A DNA stretch of 46,306 nucleotides. It comes from a virus. The DNA is taken from IMG/VR virus record IMGVR_UViG_3300037076_000210, positions 1 to 46,306 of that record; one strand, 5' to 3'. The notes under the pieces are model-generated. The model made no database searches. It had not been told where the DNA came from and was given only the letters and a program-made list of their open reading frames with translations. A program made the translations under genes and the position numbers. Of the stretch, positions 7,451 through 14,641 are shown piece by piece. How positions within the stretch are numbered: the stretch's first letter is position 1; every line of letters begins with the position of its first letter.

Positions 7451-8278
7451 TCACCCTACAAAACTATCTAATGATTCTTGATAATCCCTTTCAACAGTTA
7501 TTTCAGGATCATAAGATCCAAACCAATCCCAAAACTCTTCAATATTATAATTAACCCAAAAAATATTGTGGATACTCCCTTTGTTACCCCTATCATGACA
7601 ATTACTACATAAAGTAATTCCATTATCAACATCTAATGATTGACTAATATCTTGTACATAAGGGATAATATGGTGTGCTTTTACATCTTCCACACTTCCA
7701 CATCTTTGACAGATATAATTATCCCTATATCTTACTACTTGACTCCATTCCCACCTAGCATGTTCCATTTCTTTAGCTGATTTAAAATTGAATCCATTCT
7801 CTTTATATTTTTTTAATAGGCGAGGAAAAGAAACATTAATTTTATACATTTTTGTTTTAGTCTTTATTTGATCTTTATTATTATTATAATAATTTTTATT
7901 CCAATTCGTTAAATGTTCTTTATTGTTCTCACGATACCTTTTATTTAATTCTCTTATTTTATCCTTATTATTTTCACGCCAATTTTTAAGGTAATTTAAA
8001 TGTTTATCCCTATTTTTTTGATGATATTCTCTCTTATATTTATATATCTTTTCTTTGTTATCAGCATAATATCCTTGTTCTCTACAATTTCTACTACAAT
8101 AATTATTAGTATAACGATCAGGCATGAATATTTTACCACAGAAAATACAAAGTTTTGATTTTAAAGGATGTTTAGATCTTGAACGTGATTGCAACCTACA
8201 TTTTCTAGAACAATATTTAGTATAATCAAATTTACTTTGGAATAGTTTATCACAATATTCACAAATTTTATCATACAT
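7451..8278 (-). CDS. HNH endonuclease (free-standing homing type)
   Basis: A 275-residue basic protein with RBS AGAGGT upstream of ATG on the minus strand. Residues ~5-70 hold two zinc knuckles (CEYCDKLF...CSRKC and CIFCGKIF...CSRNC). Residues ~75-150 are a Lys/Asn-rich helical region with repeated YxENNKDK-like units. Residues ~185-240 form the HNH nuclease: CQRCG, KAHHIIPY (His-His), VDNGITLCSNCH, with the two CxxC pairs binding zinc. Stand-alone HNH genes in intergenic sites are typical selfish elements in virus genomes. It is flanked by a 10-bp inverted repeat (7432-7441 and 8338-8347). Confidence 0.85.
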   Translation of the reverse strand: MYDKICEYCDKLFQSKFDYTKYCSRKCRLQSRSRSKHPLKSKLCIFCGKIFMPDRYTNNYCSRNCREQGYYADNKEKIYKYKREYHQKNRDKHLNYLKNWRENNKDKIRELNKRYRENNKEHLTNWNKNYYNNNKDQIKTKTKMYKINVSFPRLLKKYKENGFNFKSAKEMEHARWEWSQVVRYRDNYICQRCGSVEDVKAHHIIPYVQDISQSLDVDNGITLCSNCHDRGNKGSIHNIFWVNYNIEEFWDWFGSYDPEITVERDYQESLDSFVG

Positions 8279-8547
8279 GTTTTAACCTCTTAAAATACTC
8301 CTTTAATCTTAATTTACCCCATCAATTGGAGTAATCTAAGAGCAAGATTAAAAACACTCTTAGACAGTATAATATATGACTTTTAGGTAATATAAACTTT
8401 GTGGTTATTTATTAATTAGGAACAGACTACTAATCTATTCTATGTTTCATAAAGACAGCATATTAATCAATAGTCAGACTCTTTTTAATACCAATCCTAC
8501 CCTAAATTATAACTATTAATAAATACTCGGATTACAATAATAGGAGT

Positions 8548-9663
8548 ATGGATCTACGACATGACAACCTTTTTAAAAGTTTCATCCAAAACCGTGAATT
8601 ACAACCAAGTACCATCACACGATATTTAAGTCACCTAACATTATATAGTAAATTTGTAAATAAAAGCCCTACTGATTTTATAGCCGAAGCCGAAGCCGAA
8701 GAGGATGAACGGATACGATTAAGGAATAGGAAGGTAAAAGAATATCTATTAGATTTTAAGGATTACCTAACAAAAGAGGATTATAGTATACATACACGAT
8801 CCTCAGCATTAACAACAATACGATCATTTTATACAGAATATAGTATTGAACTTCCAAGGATGAGATTCAAGAAAAACTTACCAAAAGAAGATATTGATGA
8901 CATACCTGACAAAGAGGATATAAAATTAGCACTGAAAATAGCCAACACAAAATACAAAGCCATTATACTGTTAATGATAAGCTCAGGAATGCGATCATCT
9001 GACATCCGTTCACTTAAATACAGCGACCTTTTAACCTCCTTAAAGGACTATGTAAAACTACCAGAAAAGAACCAATTAAATATAGATGTTCTTATCAATA
9101 CACTACCCTCAAACGAATCTAATTTAATCGTACCAACATGGAAATTCATAAGTCAAAAAACAAACCAACCTACTATCACATTTTCCACTCCTGAAAGTTT
9201 GGATGCAATATTATATTACCTAAAAACCGAACCACCCAAAACAATTGATGAACCATTATTCCATAGTAACCTATATAAAAATAAACCAATAAGCCGTAGG
9301 GGAATAACACAATATTTCGCTAAGATAAATCGTAACTGTGCATTTGAAAGTAGAGGCCGTCAAGGATATTTCAAATCACATAATCTAAGAAAGTTTTTCG
9401 CAACAACACTCTATCGAAAGGAATTACAACAATTAACCATTGATTGGCTCTTATCTCATAAAATAGACCCTGTAACAAGTTCTTATTTTAAGTTACATGT
9501 TCAAAGCCTAAAAGAACAATATATAACAGTTATCCCTTCATTGAGTATTGAAGATACAACGGTGCACACATTAAAAAGTCCTGAATTTAGTAAGGTTATG
9601 AGGGATATGGAATTGTTAAAACGTCAGGTTAAGATGTTACAGAAACATGAAGAAAGTGAATAA
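8548..9663 (+). CDS. int: Tyrosine recombinase / integrase
   Basis: A 371-residue phage integrase family protein. Residues ~5-110 form a SAM-like N-terminal core-binding domain. The catalytic domain shows Arg149 (SSGMRSSDIRSLK), His278 and Arg281 (SHNLRKFF, the HxxR box), His304 (LLSHKID) and nucleophile Tyr313 (SSYFKLH). The C-terminal ~30 residues are a coiled-coil tail. It should integrate viral DNA at a host site and, with helpers, excise it, so the virus is temperate. AGGAG lies only 1 nt before ATG 8548, so initiation may be leaderless or from an unusual site. The forward orientation and downstream dyad at 9753-9797 suggest attP is nearby. Confidence 0.92.
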   Translation: MDLRHDNLFKSFIQNRELQPSTITRYLSHLTLYSKFVNKSPTDFIAEAEAEEDERIRLRNRKVKEYLLDFKDYLTKEDYSIHTRSSALTTIRSFYTEYSIELPRMRFKKNLPKEDIDDIPDKEDIKLALKIANTKYKAIILLMISSGMRSSDIRSLKYSDLLTSLKDYVKLPEKNQLNIDVLINTLPSNESNLIVPTWKFISQKTNQPTITFSTPESLDAILYYLKTEPPKTIDEPLFHSNLYKNKPISRRGITQYFAKINRNCAFESRGRQGYFKSHNLRKFFATTLYRKELQQLTIDWLLSHKIDPVTSSYFKLHVQSLKEQYITVIPSLSIEDTTVHTLKSPEFSKVMRDMELLKRQVKMLQKHEESE

Positions 9664-9752
9664 CTATTTTTTTTTATTACTTCTCAATTGCACTCTCTAG
9701 TTATACTTATATACTCCAAAACTAAACTGTATATGTAAAAGGTATAATTATT

Positions 9753-9797
9753 GGAAGATAGGGTAAAACCGTCCAAAGTTTAAACACCCTACCTTCC
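9753..9797. other. Strong dyad downstream of int, attP or structured-leader candidate
   Basis: GGAAGATAGGGT (9753-9764) pairs with ACCCTACCTTCC (9786-9797) over 12 positions with one A-C mismatch around a 21-base spacer that itself contains GTTTAAAC. It begins 89 bases after int ends and is 20 bases ahead of the next gene. A recombinase core site with arms or an RNA leader hairpin would both fit; no second copy is in the window. Confidence 0.45.
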
Positions 9798-9816
9798 ATA
9801 CGGAGTTGATCCCGCA

Positions 9817-10008
9817 ATGGAAAGTATAGTCTATAATGAATTTAAATCTATCCCTAAATTAGATTCTAGTTTTGATGATCTTGAAACCCTATTTTATAAT
9901 AACATAAGGTTACTTAAAGAGTTTAATCGTACAGATCCTGAATATCAACAAATACGATCTGAAAATAGTAAAATTCTAAAACAAGCCAATATACTATTAA
10001 AGGGTTGA
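9817..10008 (+). CDS. Small hypothetical helical protein
   Basis: A 63-residue acidic, all-helical protein (DDLETLFYNNIRLLKEFNR). GGAG (9802-9805) is 11 nt upstream. A TATA-like TTATATAC at 9708-9715 may drive it, which would place the 9753-9797 dyad in its leader. Position between integrase and repressor suggests a role in lysogeny or excision, but no domain supports this. Confidence 0.5.
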   Translation: MESIVYNEFKSIPKLDSSFDDLETLFYNNIRLLKEFNRTDPEYQQIRSENSKILKQANILLKG

Positions 10009-10093
10009 TTTTTATTATAGCCGTAGCTAGCCCTATAAGAATAAGAAATAACTATTATGATGTTTGTTTAAAATATATACCAAAACCATTAAT

Positions 10094-10285
10094 TTATTTT
10101 TTATTTTCTTTATTGAATCCTTCCATAACCCATCCTAATACAAGTTCATTAAGACTTATACCTTTTCTTAATGCTAAGACTTTAATTTCTGTACGTGTGT
10201 ATAAATCTATTCTGATTGGCATCTGTACTATTTTCTTTGGATCTTCCATTGTTATTTCCTCTACTATGTTACATATAGTTTCCAT
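10094..10285 (-). CDS. Ribbon-helix-helix transcription regulator
   Basis: A 63-residue protein with RBS AGAGGTG upstream of ATG (10283-10285). Residues ~20-58 fit the RHH/CopG fold: a strand (VQMPIRIDLY) that would sit in the major groove, helix A (TRTEIKVLALRKG), the turn IS and helix B (LNELVLGWVMEGFNK). RHH proteins bind as dimers to short repeats. It is divergent from the early genes across a 190-bp region with four repeats (10352-10441), so it is the best candidate for the lysogeny repressor or an early-promoter regulator. Confidence 0.7.
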   Translation of the reverse strand: METICNIVEEITMEDPKKIVQMPIRIDLYTRTEIKVLALRKGISLNELVLGWVMEGFNKENKK

Positions 10286-10351
10286 ATTTACACCTCTTTA
10301 CTTAAGTAGCTATTTTTATATAACTCTTAATATTTATAAGTTACCTATTTT

Positions 10352-10441
10352 GTTATATTGCTATTTTTCTATGTTATTTTGTTATCAATATAACAAAGTT
10401 TATATAACATGATAACCTATCGTATAGTATAACAAGATAAC
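10352..10441. promoter_or_regulatory. Early promoter with four operator-like repeats
   Basis: Four copies of a 13-mer close to ATAACAnnATAAC lie here: on the minus strand at 10352-10364 and 10373-10385, on the plus strand at 10404-10416 and 10429-10441, as two inverted pairs. Between them is the palindrome GTTATCAATATAAC (10381-10394). A clean archaeal TATA box TTTATATA (10399-10406) abuts plus-strand copy one, so a bound regulator would block TBP/TFB or initiation near 10430. The RHH protein encoded just to the left is the likely binder. Confidence 0.65.
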
Positions 10442-10474
10442 AGTGAAACAAACATAACTTGTTAAAAAGATTAT

Positions 10475-10825
10475 GTGATCTGGGTACAAAATCTTAGAAA
10501 GTCAACTGGGTGGCTCGAAAGGGCTTCGATGTGTCCAAAAAAAGTTGGTAAACGAAACACGAACAATAAAGTTACTGAAATTTCAGGTAACGATAAAACA
10601 AAGAACACAATAGATTATAAATTTATCACATTTCCCGCCATATTAGAAGATAATACTCCTATATTTTTATTTTTCAGGGGATATTCTAGCAAGTATTGTT
10701 TTTTACAGGACGTGAGACCTCCAGTTATATTTTCTAATATTTCTAGAACCCCAGATTTAAATAAAAAACATTATGAGGTGAAATATTATGGTAGAAACAG
10801 TGAGAATAAGAGCATTTACATCTGA
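10475..10825 (+). other. Doubtful ORF carrying a captured terminase fragment
   Basis: An open frame of 116 codons from GTG 10475 lacks an SD and overlaps the better-supported gene at 10788. Its middle contains a 48-bp exact copy of the large terminase gene (10612-10659 versus 28903-28950) in the same reading frame, giving DYKFITFPAILEDNTP; beyond it the two diverge at once. The left part has a stem-forming segment at 10571-10591 (GTTAC/GTAAC). It may be a mosaic remnant, an RNA, or a small protein; I do not claim a CDS. Confidence 0.35.
10612..10659 (+). repeat. 48-bp direct repeat of terminase sequence (early copy)
   Basis: Identical over 48 bases to 28903-28950 inside the large terminase gene, same orientation. 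Similarity continues weakly for about 15 bases to the left. The flanks to the right are unrelated. This is too long to arise by chance in a 46-kb genome. Confidence 0.9.
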
Positions 10826-10976
10826 CGGTGAGGATGGACCTGATTTTGAAGGTTTAGCCAGATTTGGAGTTAATGATATTGATGAAATTGATTTAGAAAT
10901 AGATGGATTGTTAGTTACAATTAATATTCAGGATTTGTTTAAAGTTCTTGGAACAATTGGAATTAGATATATCTAA
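10788..10976 (+). CDS. Small acidic hypothetical protein
   Basis: A 62-residue protein with a textbook RBS (GAGGTGA, 10775-10781) upstream of ATG 10788. It is very acidic (DGEDGPDFEGL, DIDEIDLEIDG) and alternates strands and one helix. It is the first well-supported gene after the repressor-controlled promoter. Acidic early proteins of this size can be DNA mimics or anti-defence factors, but nothing specific shows this. Confidence 0.6.
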   Translation: MVETVRIRAFTSDGEDGPDFEGLARFGVNDIDEIDLEIDGLLVTINIQDLFKVLGTIGIRYI

Positions 10977-11054
10977 ATTGACTAATTACTTTTTTTTATG
11001 CAGATACAAGGGATTTGGTGGATTTGCTTATAACCTTCTCTACCTCACCATCAT

Positions 11055-11084
11055 TTACCGGTTGCAATTACCGGGTCTGCAATT
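11055..11084 (+). repeat. Tandem TTACCGG...GCAATT repeat
   Basis: TTACCGGTTGCAATT (11055-11069) is followed directly by TTACCGGGTCTGCAATT (11068-11084). The pair is the most G+C-rich part of the 145-base gap upstream of the Myb-like gene and may be a regulatory binding site. Confidence 0.4.
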
Positions 11085-11121
11085 CTTAGAGTATTAAAAA
11101 CATTATTAGAGGTGATAATTT

Positions 11122-11337
11122 ATGGGAGCGCCGTGGACAGAGGATGAAATAGAGATTATACGAAAATATCATACAGTGGAAAGTGATACGGAACTTATGC
11201 ACAGACTACCGGGAAGGACATTACAAGCTATAGGATGGAGACGTAGCCACCTAGGAATGCTTAAAAATAATAGTAACAATCCATTAAAAACTATCCGGGA
11301 AGACCAGAGAAGATTACAAAATAGAATAGGAGGTTAA
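11122..11337 (+). CDS. Myb/SANT-like DNA-binding protein
   Basis: A 71-residue protein with RBS GAGGTGAT. Residues 3-46 (PWTEDEIEIIRKYHTVESDTELMHRLPGRTLQAIGWRRSHLGM) show the SANT/Myb-like helix-turn-helix pattern: conserved W, acidic first helix, LPGRT turn and a recognition helix IGWRRSHLG. The C-terminus is basic. It is likely an early transcription regulator. Bacterial and phage homologues often carry the same PWT...LPGRT layout. Confidence 0.7.
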   Translation: MGAPWTEDEIEIIRKYHTVESDTELMHRLPGRTLQAIGWRRSHLGMLKNNSNNPLKTIREDQRRLQNRIGG

Positions 11338-11341
11338 TGTT

Positions 11342-11617
11342 ATGGTAGTACAGAAAGTGATTAAACTTGAAGAACCGTACTGTCTAGTCAGGGGAAGACG
11401 TAACCGAACATATCAAGCGGTTATACGTAAAGGATTATCCACTGTTAAAATATTAGGTGGATTATCTCAGGGTTGGAATGTTGAATGTAATGTTGAATGG
11501 CAACATGATGTACCAACAATTACTACATTTTATTTAAACAAACCTGAACCGGTTAAAACCGTAGCTCAAGAAGCATTAGAAGTTAAAGCGTGGGCGAATA
11601 TGGGTAATGATTATTGA
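11342..11617 (+). CDS. Hypothetical protein
   Basis: A 91-residue protein with GGAGG 9 nt before ATG 11342. The core is basic and beta-rich (YCLVRGRRNRTYQAVIRKG) with three Trp; the C-terminus is a short helix. No recognised family. It ends 7 bases before a hairpin element and is probably co-transcribed with the Myb-like gene. Confidence 0.6.
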   Translation: MVVQKVIKLEEPYCLVRGRRNRTYQAVIRKGLSTVKILGGLSQGWNVECNVEWQHDVPTITTFYLNKPEPVKTVAQEALEVKAWANMGNDY

Positions 11618-11624
11618 ACACAAT

Positions 11625-11662
11625 GGGAATCTTTGTTAGGGTTTTGCCACCCTAAGTTTCCC
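11625..11662 (+). terminator. Two-tier hairpin between early genes
   Basis: Inner stem TTAGGGT (11636-11642) / ACCCTAA (11649-11655) with a 6-base loop, and an outer GGGAA (11625-11629) / TTCCC (11658-11662). It lacks a clean T-run after it, so it could attenuate or shape the mRNA ahead of the 11684 gene rather than terminate fully. Confidence 0.45.
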
Positions 11663-11683
11663 TCCTAATTATGAGGTGATTAG

Positions 11684-11959
11684 ATGCCTAATATCTATTT
11701 TGTTCTATCGGAAGTTATTGAAGATCATGTTAATTGTTGTAGTTTAGATCCTCCAGAAGATTATTGTATCTGTAATTTAGTTGTAGCTGAGAAACATAGT
11801 CAAGCTAAATGGTTAGCATGGAAAAAGGATAATAAATATGGTTATGATATAAGCGAGATGCCTAAATTTAAGGTACATGTTAAAAAGAAGGATGTAGATA
11901 TGCCTATTGGGATTATTGAAGATAGCCATAAACCAGAATATGATGAGTTTTGGGAATGA
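11684..11959 (+). CDS. Hypothetical protein, Cys-rich N-terminus
   Basis: A 91-residue protein, RBS GAGGTGAT 5 nt before ATG. Four cysteines between residues 18 and 30 (NCCSLDPPEDYCIC) may bind metal. The middle (VVAEKHSQAKWLAWKKDN) resembles a small alpha/beta fold. The C-terminus is acidic. Function unknown. Confidence 0.6.
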   Translation: MPNIYFVLSEVIEDHVNCCSLDPPEDYCICNLVVAEKHSQAKWLAWKKDNKYGYDISEMPKFKVHVKKKDVDMPIGIIEDSHKPEYDEFWE

Positions 11960-11968
11960 GGTGATTTT

Positions 11969-12226
11969 ATGGAACTTTTAGTTTATAAAAACAAAACAGA
12001 CGGTGAAATTAAATACAGTTTTGATTTAACTCCAAAGGAATTGGAGTATTTAAAAGAAGAAATTTCAGAAACAATTAGATTAGAGGTTGGAAAATCCGTA
12101 AACCAATTGTTAAGTGAAAGCATTCACTCACCTATTGAAAAATACTTAATGGATTTTGGAACTAGTGAGAAAGTTTTTGAAGCAATATTTGGGGCTATTG
12201 CAGACTATGGGATAGTGATAGAATGA
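11969..12226 (+). CDS. Hypothetical protein
   Basis: An 85-residue protein with GAGGTGATTTT upstream of ATG 11969. Predicted mostly helical and acidic after an N-terminal beta pair. It overlaps the next gene by 4 bases (ATGA), which shows translational coupling. No domain recognised. Confidence 0.6.
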   Translation: MELLVYKNKTDGEIKYSFDLTPKELEYLKEEISETIRLEVGKSVNQLLSESIHSPIEKYLMDFGTSEKVFEAIFGAIADYGIVIE

Positions 12227-12351
12227 TTCCAATCCAAATCGTGGATATAATTAGTCAGATAGGATTGGTTATTGTTTTCTTCCTTTTTATTGGAATGTTA
12301 CTTTTTTCAGGTGGGGTTTTTATTAAATATTTACACTTTCGGAGGTTGTAA
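12223..12351 (+). CDS. Tiny single-span membrane protein
   Basis: A 42-residue ORF overlapping the previous stop (ATGA). Residues ~9-36 are strongly hydrophobic (IGLVIVFFLFIGMLLFSGGVF), followed by a basic HFRRL tail, so it is a single transmembrane protein with its C-terminus probably inside. GGAGG in its last codons is the RBS of the next gene. Confidence 0.5.
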   Translation: MIPIQIVDIISQIGLVIVFFLFIGMLLFSGGVFIKYLHFRRL

Positions 12352-12353
12352 AA

Positions 12354-12473
12354 ATGAGTGGGTTATGGGGACTTTTAGTAATAATTGGAATACCTTTAGC
12401 ATGGCTTGGATTTTTAGCATTAGTAGTCTTTGTACTAATTAAAGTTGCAATGTGGGCATGGGCAGGGGGCTAA
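12354..12473 (+). CDS. Tiny membrane protein
   Basis: A 39-residue ORF, RBS GGAGG 9 nt upstream. Nearly the whole chain is hydrophobic (LLVIIGIPLAWLGFLALVVFVLI) with only one Lys; one long or two short membrane spans. It forms a tandem pair with the preceding membrane peptide. Early membrane peptides may act in superinfection exclusion; this is inference. Confidence 0.5.
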   Translation: MSGLWGLLVIIGIPLAWLGFLALVVFVLIKVAMWAWAGG

Positions 12474-12474
12474 T

Positions 12475-12591
12475 ATGAATGGACTCACAGTGAGATTACT
12501 TGACATGGCAGTAGACAACATATTAGATAAATTCAGGATAGATGATGATTTAGTATTGGCGAGAGAAGATTTAAAACGATTATTCTTATAG
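12475..12591 (+). CDS. Tiny hypothetical helical protein
   Basis: A 38-residue ORF one base after the previous stop, with GGGGG upstream. It is a single amphipathic helical unit (LLDMAVDNILDKFRID... AREDLKRLFL). Support is from spacing and frame only. Confidence 0.4.
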   Translation: MNGLTVRLLDMAVDNILDKFRIDDDLVLAREDLKRLFL

Positions 12592-12633
12592 AACCGAACA
12601 TTGAAGAGATTAAAAGACTATTGGACGGTGGGT

Positions 12634-12855
12634 ATGATGGCAGTTCATAAATATCAGAACTTAATGAAAAAAACTAAACAAAATGTTAATAGACCTACGA
12701 TAACAAGAAAGGAACGAAAACTATTACATCAAAATAAACCATTTTTAACATCGGAGCAATGGCATGCACTTTTAGTCATTACTACGGTTGTACTGGTATT
12801 AGTAGCATGGTTTGTGTTTAGTTTCATGTTGATTGTAAGTCCGTATGGTGGTTAA
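12634..12855 (+). CDS. Single-span membrane protein
   Basis: A basic N-terminal ~45 residues (KKTKQNVNRPTITRKERKLLHQNK) precede one transmembrane helix (LLVITTVVLVLVAWFVFSFMLIV) and a short tail. ATG 12634 or 12637 follows GGTGGG closely; the upstream TTG 12601 is in frame but has no SD. The orientation should leave the basic part in the cytoplasm. Function unknown. Confidence 0.5.
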   Translation: MMAVHKYQNLMKKTKQNVNRPTITRKERKLLHQNKPFLTSEQWHALLVITTVVLVLVAWFVFSFMLIVSPYGG

Positions 12856-13083
12856 ATGAAGATTAAAGAAATTTGTGGTAGTTCTGTTAGGGAATTGATG
12901 GATAATGTCAATGAGGCATGTTATGAGGCTTTGGGATATAACCGAGTTATATGGGAATCATTTGAACGGATTCCTACTCATAAAGATGGATCAAGATTTC
13001 CTTCGCAACAATTTATTTATGTAGTTTTAGTAACCAGAGATGAAAGTTTGTGTGAACATTCTAAGGGTAAAGTGATCCCATGA
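12856..13083 (+). CDS. Hypothetical protein
   Basis: A 75-residue protein starting directly after the preceding stop with GGTGG upstream. It has an N-terminal helix with two Cys and a beta-rich C-terminal half (SQQFIYVVLVTRDES). It overlaps the next gene by 4 bases. No family recognised. Confidence 0.5.
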   Translation: MKIKEICGSSVRELMDNVNEACYEALGYNRVIWESFERIPTHKDGSRFPSQQFIYVVLVTRDESLCEHSKGKVIP

Positions 13084-13250
13084 ACATGAGTGAACTAGTT
13101 GAATTTGAAGAGTTAAAATGTAAAAATAACGAACTACGACAAACCATTAAAACACAAAAGGGAGTAATCACGGGTTTGATTAATAAAAACTGGGAATTAA
13201 ACAAAAAACCTGAACACAAAGAGAAAGTGATTGTTTTTGATGGATATTAA
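13080..13250 (+). CDS. Small coiled-coil protein
   Basis: A 56-residue ORF beginning at ATG 13080 inside the previous gene's stop. Heptad-like spacing of Leu/Ile (LVEFEELKCKNNELRQTIKTQKGVITGLI) marks a short coiled coil. The next gene also encodes one, and the two may be related or pair. Confidence 0.45.
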   Translation: MNMSELVEFEELKCKNNELRQTIKTQKGVITGLINKNWELNKKPEHKEKVIVFDGY

Positions 13251-13262
13251 GGGGTGATTAGT

Positions 13263-13505
13263 ATGACAACGTGTGATCGTATTGAGTATCAAAACCTTTT
13301 AAAAGAAAATCAAACTCTCAAGAAGGAAAATAAGGATTGGAACTGGTTGGTAGATAGTAAAACTGAATTAATAAAAGGATATGTTATGGAATTAAATAGA
13401 CAAGATAAGCAGATTAGGGAACTTAAACAGACTGTAAGCGAACAAGAACAAGTGATTACAGAATTATTAGATAAAAACATGGAATTAATGACATCAATGG
13501 GGTGA
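13263..13505 (+). CDS. Coiled-coil protein
   Basis: An 80-residue protein (ATG 13263, 4 nt after GGGGTGAT; the in-frame GTG 13254 overlaps the SD). Nearly all is a charged coiled coil (YQNLLKENQTLKKENKD..., DKQIRELKQTVSEQEQVI). The ENQTLKKENKDW segment resembles the KNNELRQTIKTQ segment of the preceding gene, so this may be a tandem duplication. Confidence 0.55.
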   Translation: MTTCDRIEYQNLLKENQTLKKENKDWNWLVDSKTELIKGYVMELNRQDKQIRELKQTVSEQEQVITELLDKNMELMTSMG

Positions 13506-13509
13506 GTTC

Positions 13510-13788
13510 ATGGGTGTAGAATGTTTAAAAGAACAATATTTAAAAGTAGATAAAGAATGTGAAGATTTGCGGAGTAAGTTGAGAAGTGAATTATATAGCA
13601 TTACTAGTTTATGGTGGAATATTGAACGATCTCAAAACTGTTTAGAATTAACTGAATCTAGTGGGTATAATGTTGAAATTACTCCGGAAATTTTAATAGA
13701 TTTACAGAAAGAATTGGGATGTAAATTAAAAGTAAATTTCAATAGGTCTGGAGAATTAAGAATAGAAGAAGTCAAAAAAGCAAATTGA
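13510..13788 (+). CDS. Hypothetical coiled-coil protein
   Basis: A 92-residue protein with GGGGTGA before ATG. An N-terminal coiled coil (CLKEQYLKVDKECEDLRSKLRSEL) is followed by a small alpha/beta C-terminal domain. It ends the first early gene run before a T-rich gap. Function unknown. Confidence 0.55.
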   Translation: MGVECLKEQYLKVDKECEDLRSKLRSELYSITSLWWNIERSQNCLELTESSGYNVEITPEILIDLQKELGCKLKVNFNRSGELRIEEVKKAN

Positions 13789-13802
13789 ACTTCTCTATAG
13801 TG

Positions 13803-13810
13803 CTATATAA
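13803..13810 (+). promoter_or_regulatory. Possible TATA box for the replication gene run
   Basis: CTATATAA lies about 100 bases ahead of the 13910 gene in the 121-base intergenic gap. T-rich runs at 13823-13829 and 13847-13853 could also end upstream transcripts. The assignment is tentative. Confidence 0.3.
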
Positions 13811-13909
13811 CGAATTAAATATCTTTTTTATATTATTTATCTTATTTTTTTACAGACCCTATCAGCACGTTATCCCTTTGGTAGAGGTAAAACTATGAGG
13901 TGATTTAAA

Positions 13910-14140
13910 GTGGAGAATGAAATTGTTGTCAGCACTGGCGACATAAGAACTTTTAAAACGAAATGGAAGAAAAGGTTTCAGAATATAACCTATTCTGATG
14001 AACTATCAAAAGAAGAAAACGATTTATTCAAAAATGATAGTACAATGATACGACTTATAGAGAAATGGAAACGAGCCGAAATGGCTGTACTAGAACATAT
14101 GGACTCAAAAATAGAGTTAAAACGTAATGGGGTGAAATAA
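13910..14140 (+). CDS. Hypothetical protein ahead of the recombination genes
   Basis: A 76-residue protein starting at GTG 13910 after GAGGTGAT. It is charged and helical (KWKKRFQNITYSDELSKEE...MIRLIEKWKRAEMAVLEHMD). It overlaps the next ATG by one base, so it is part of the 13910-15508 replication and recombination unit. No domain recognised. Confidence 0.55.
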   Translation: MENEIVVSTGDIRTFKTKWKKRFQNITYSDELSKEENDLFKNDSTMIRLIEKWKRAEMAVLEHMDSKIELKRNGVK

Positions 14141-14640
14141 TGGTATTTGGCACTTTAGTTAAGGAAGAGCAAGAATTTGAGAATGATGATCCAAATATAG
14201 AAAATTATGATGAGTTTATTTTAAACACAGATATGAATGATGGAACACCATTTACAGGTAAACCATACTTAGGTGAAATGTATGATTTTGTATATACAGA
14301 TGAAGACACTGGTAAGGAAACAACAAACTACCGAGCTAATCTTTGGATTATCAATAAAACAAATAAAGAAGTCCTGAAAACACAATTAAAACTTAAAAAC
14401 TTAGAAGATAATCTAACCTTCTGGAAGAAAAGTGTAGGATTCGATCTTGTAAATAGCATAGAAACATTAGCAGATCCAAAGTTCAAAGGAAAACATAACA
14501 AACTAAGTATAAGTTTTAAAGAACTTTATGAATATTTAAATGGACTAAAAGAAATTACAATCAACACAATAGGACAAGAAGCCAATATAAATGGTAATAA
14601 CATTACTTGGAACACTATTGAAGTGGTGGAGGCGGTATAA
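14140..14640 (+). CDS. Hypothetical protein of the recombination module (possible ssDNA-binding)
   Basis: A 166-residue acidic protein. The central part (TGKPYLGEMYDFVYTDEDTGKETTNYRANLWIINK) is strand-rich, as in OB-fold-like proteins, and it precedes an annealing-protein candidate, a common place for a single-strand binding protein. This is context only; no clear SSB signature or acidic tail tip is visible. Confidence 0.45.
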   Translation: MVFGTLVKEEQEFENDDPNIENYDEFILNTDMNDGTPFTGKPYLGEMYDFVYTDEDTGKETTNYRANLWIINKTNKEVLKTQLKLKNLEDNLTFWKKSVGFDLVNSIETLADPKFKGKHNKLSISFKELYEYLNGLKEITINTIGQEANINGNNITWNTIEVVEAV

Positions 14641-14641
14641 A

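Noticed and set aside
8698-8712. GCCGAA triplet repeat near the integrase N-terminus
   Set aside because: It is only three copies encoding AEAEAE in the interdomain helix, too short to be meaningful.
10005-10412. Plus-strand ORF of 135 codons
   Set aside because: It is the antisense shadow of the RHH gene and its promoter; it has no SD and the protein is low in plausibility.
10612-10659. Template/variable repeat of a diversity-generating retroelement, or a CRISPR spacer
   Set aside because: There is no reverse transcriptase, no adenine-specific mismatches, and no flanking repeats; the two copies are identical and on the same strand.
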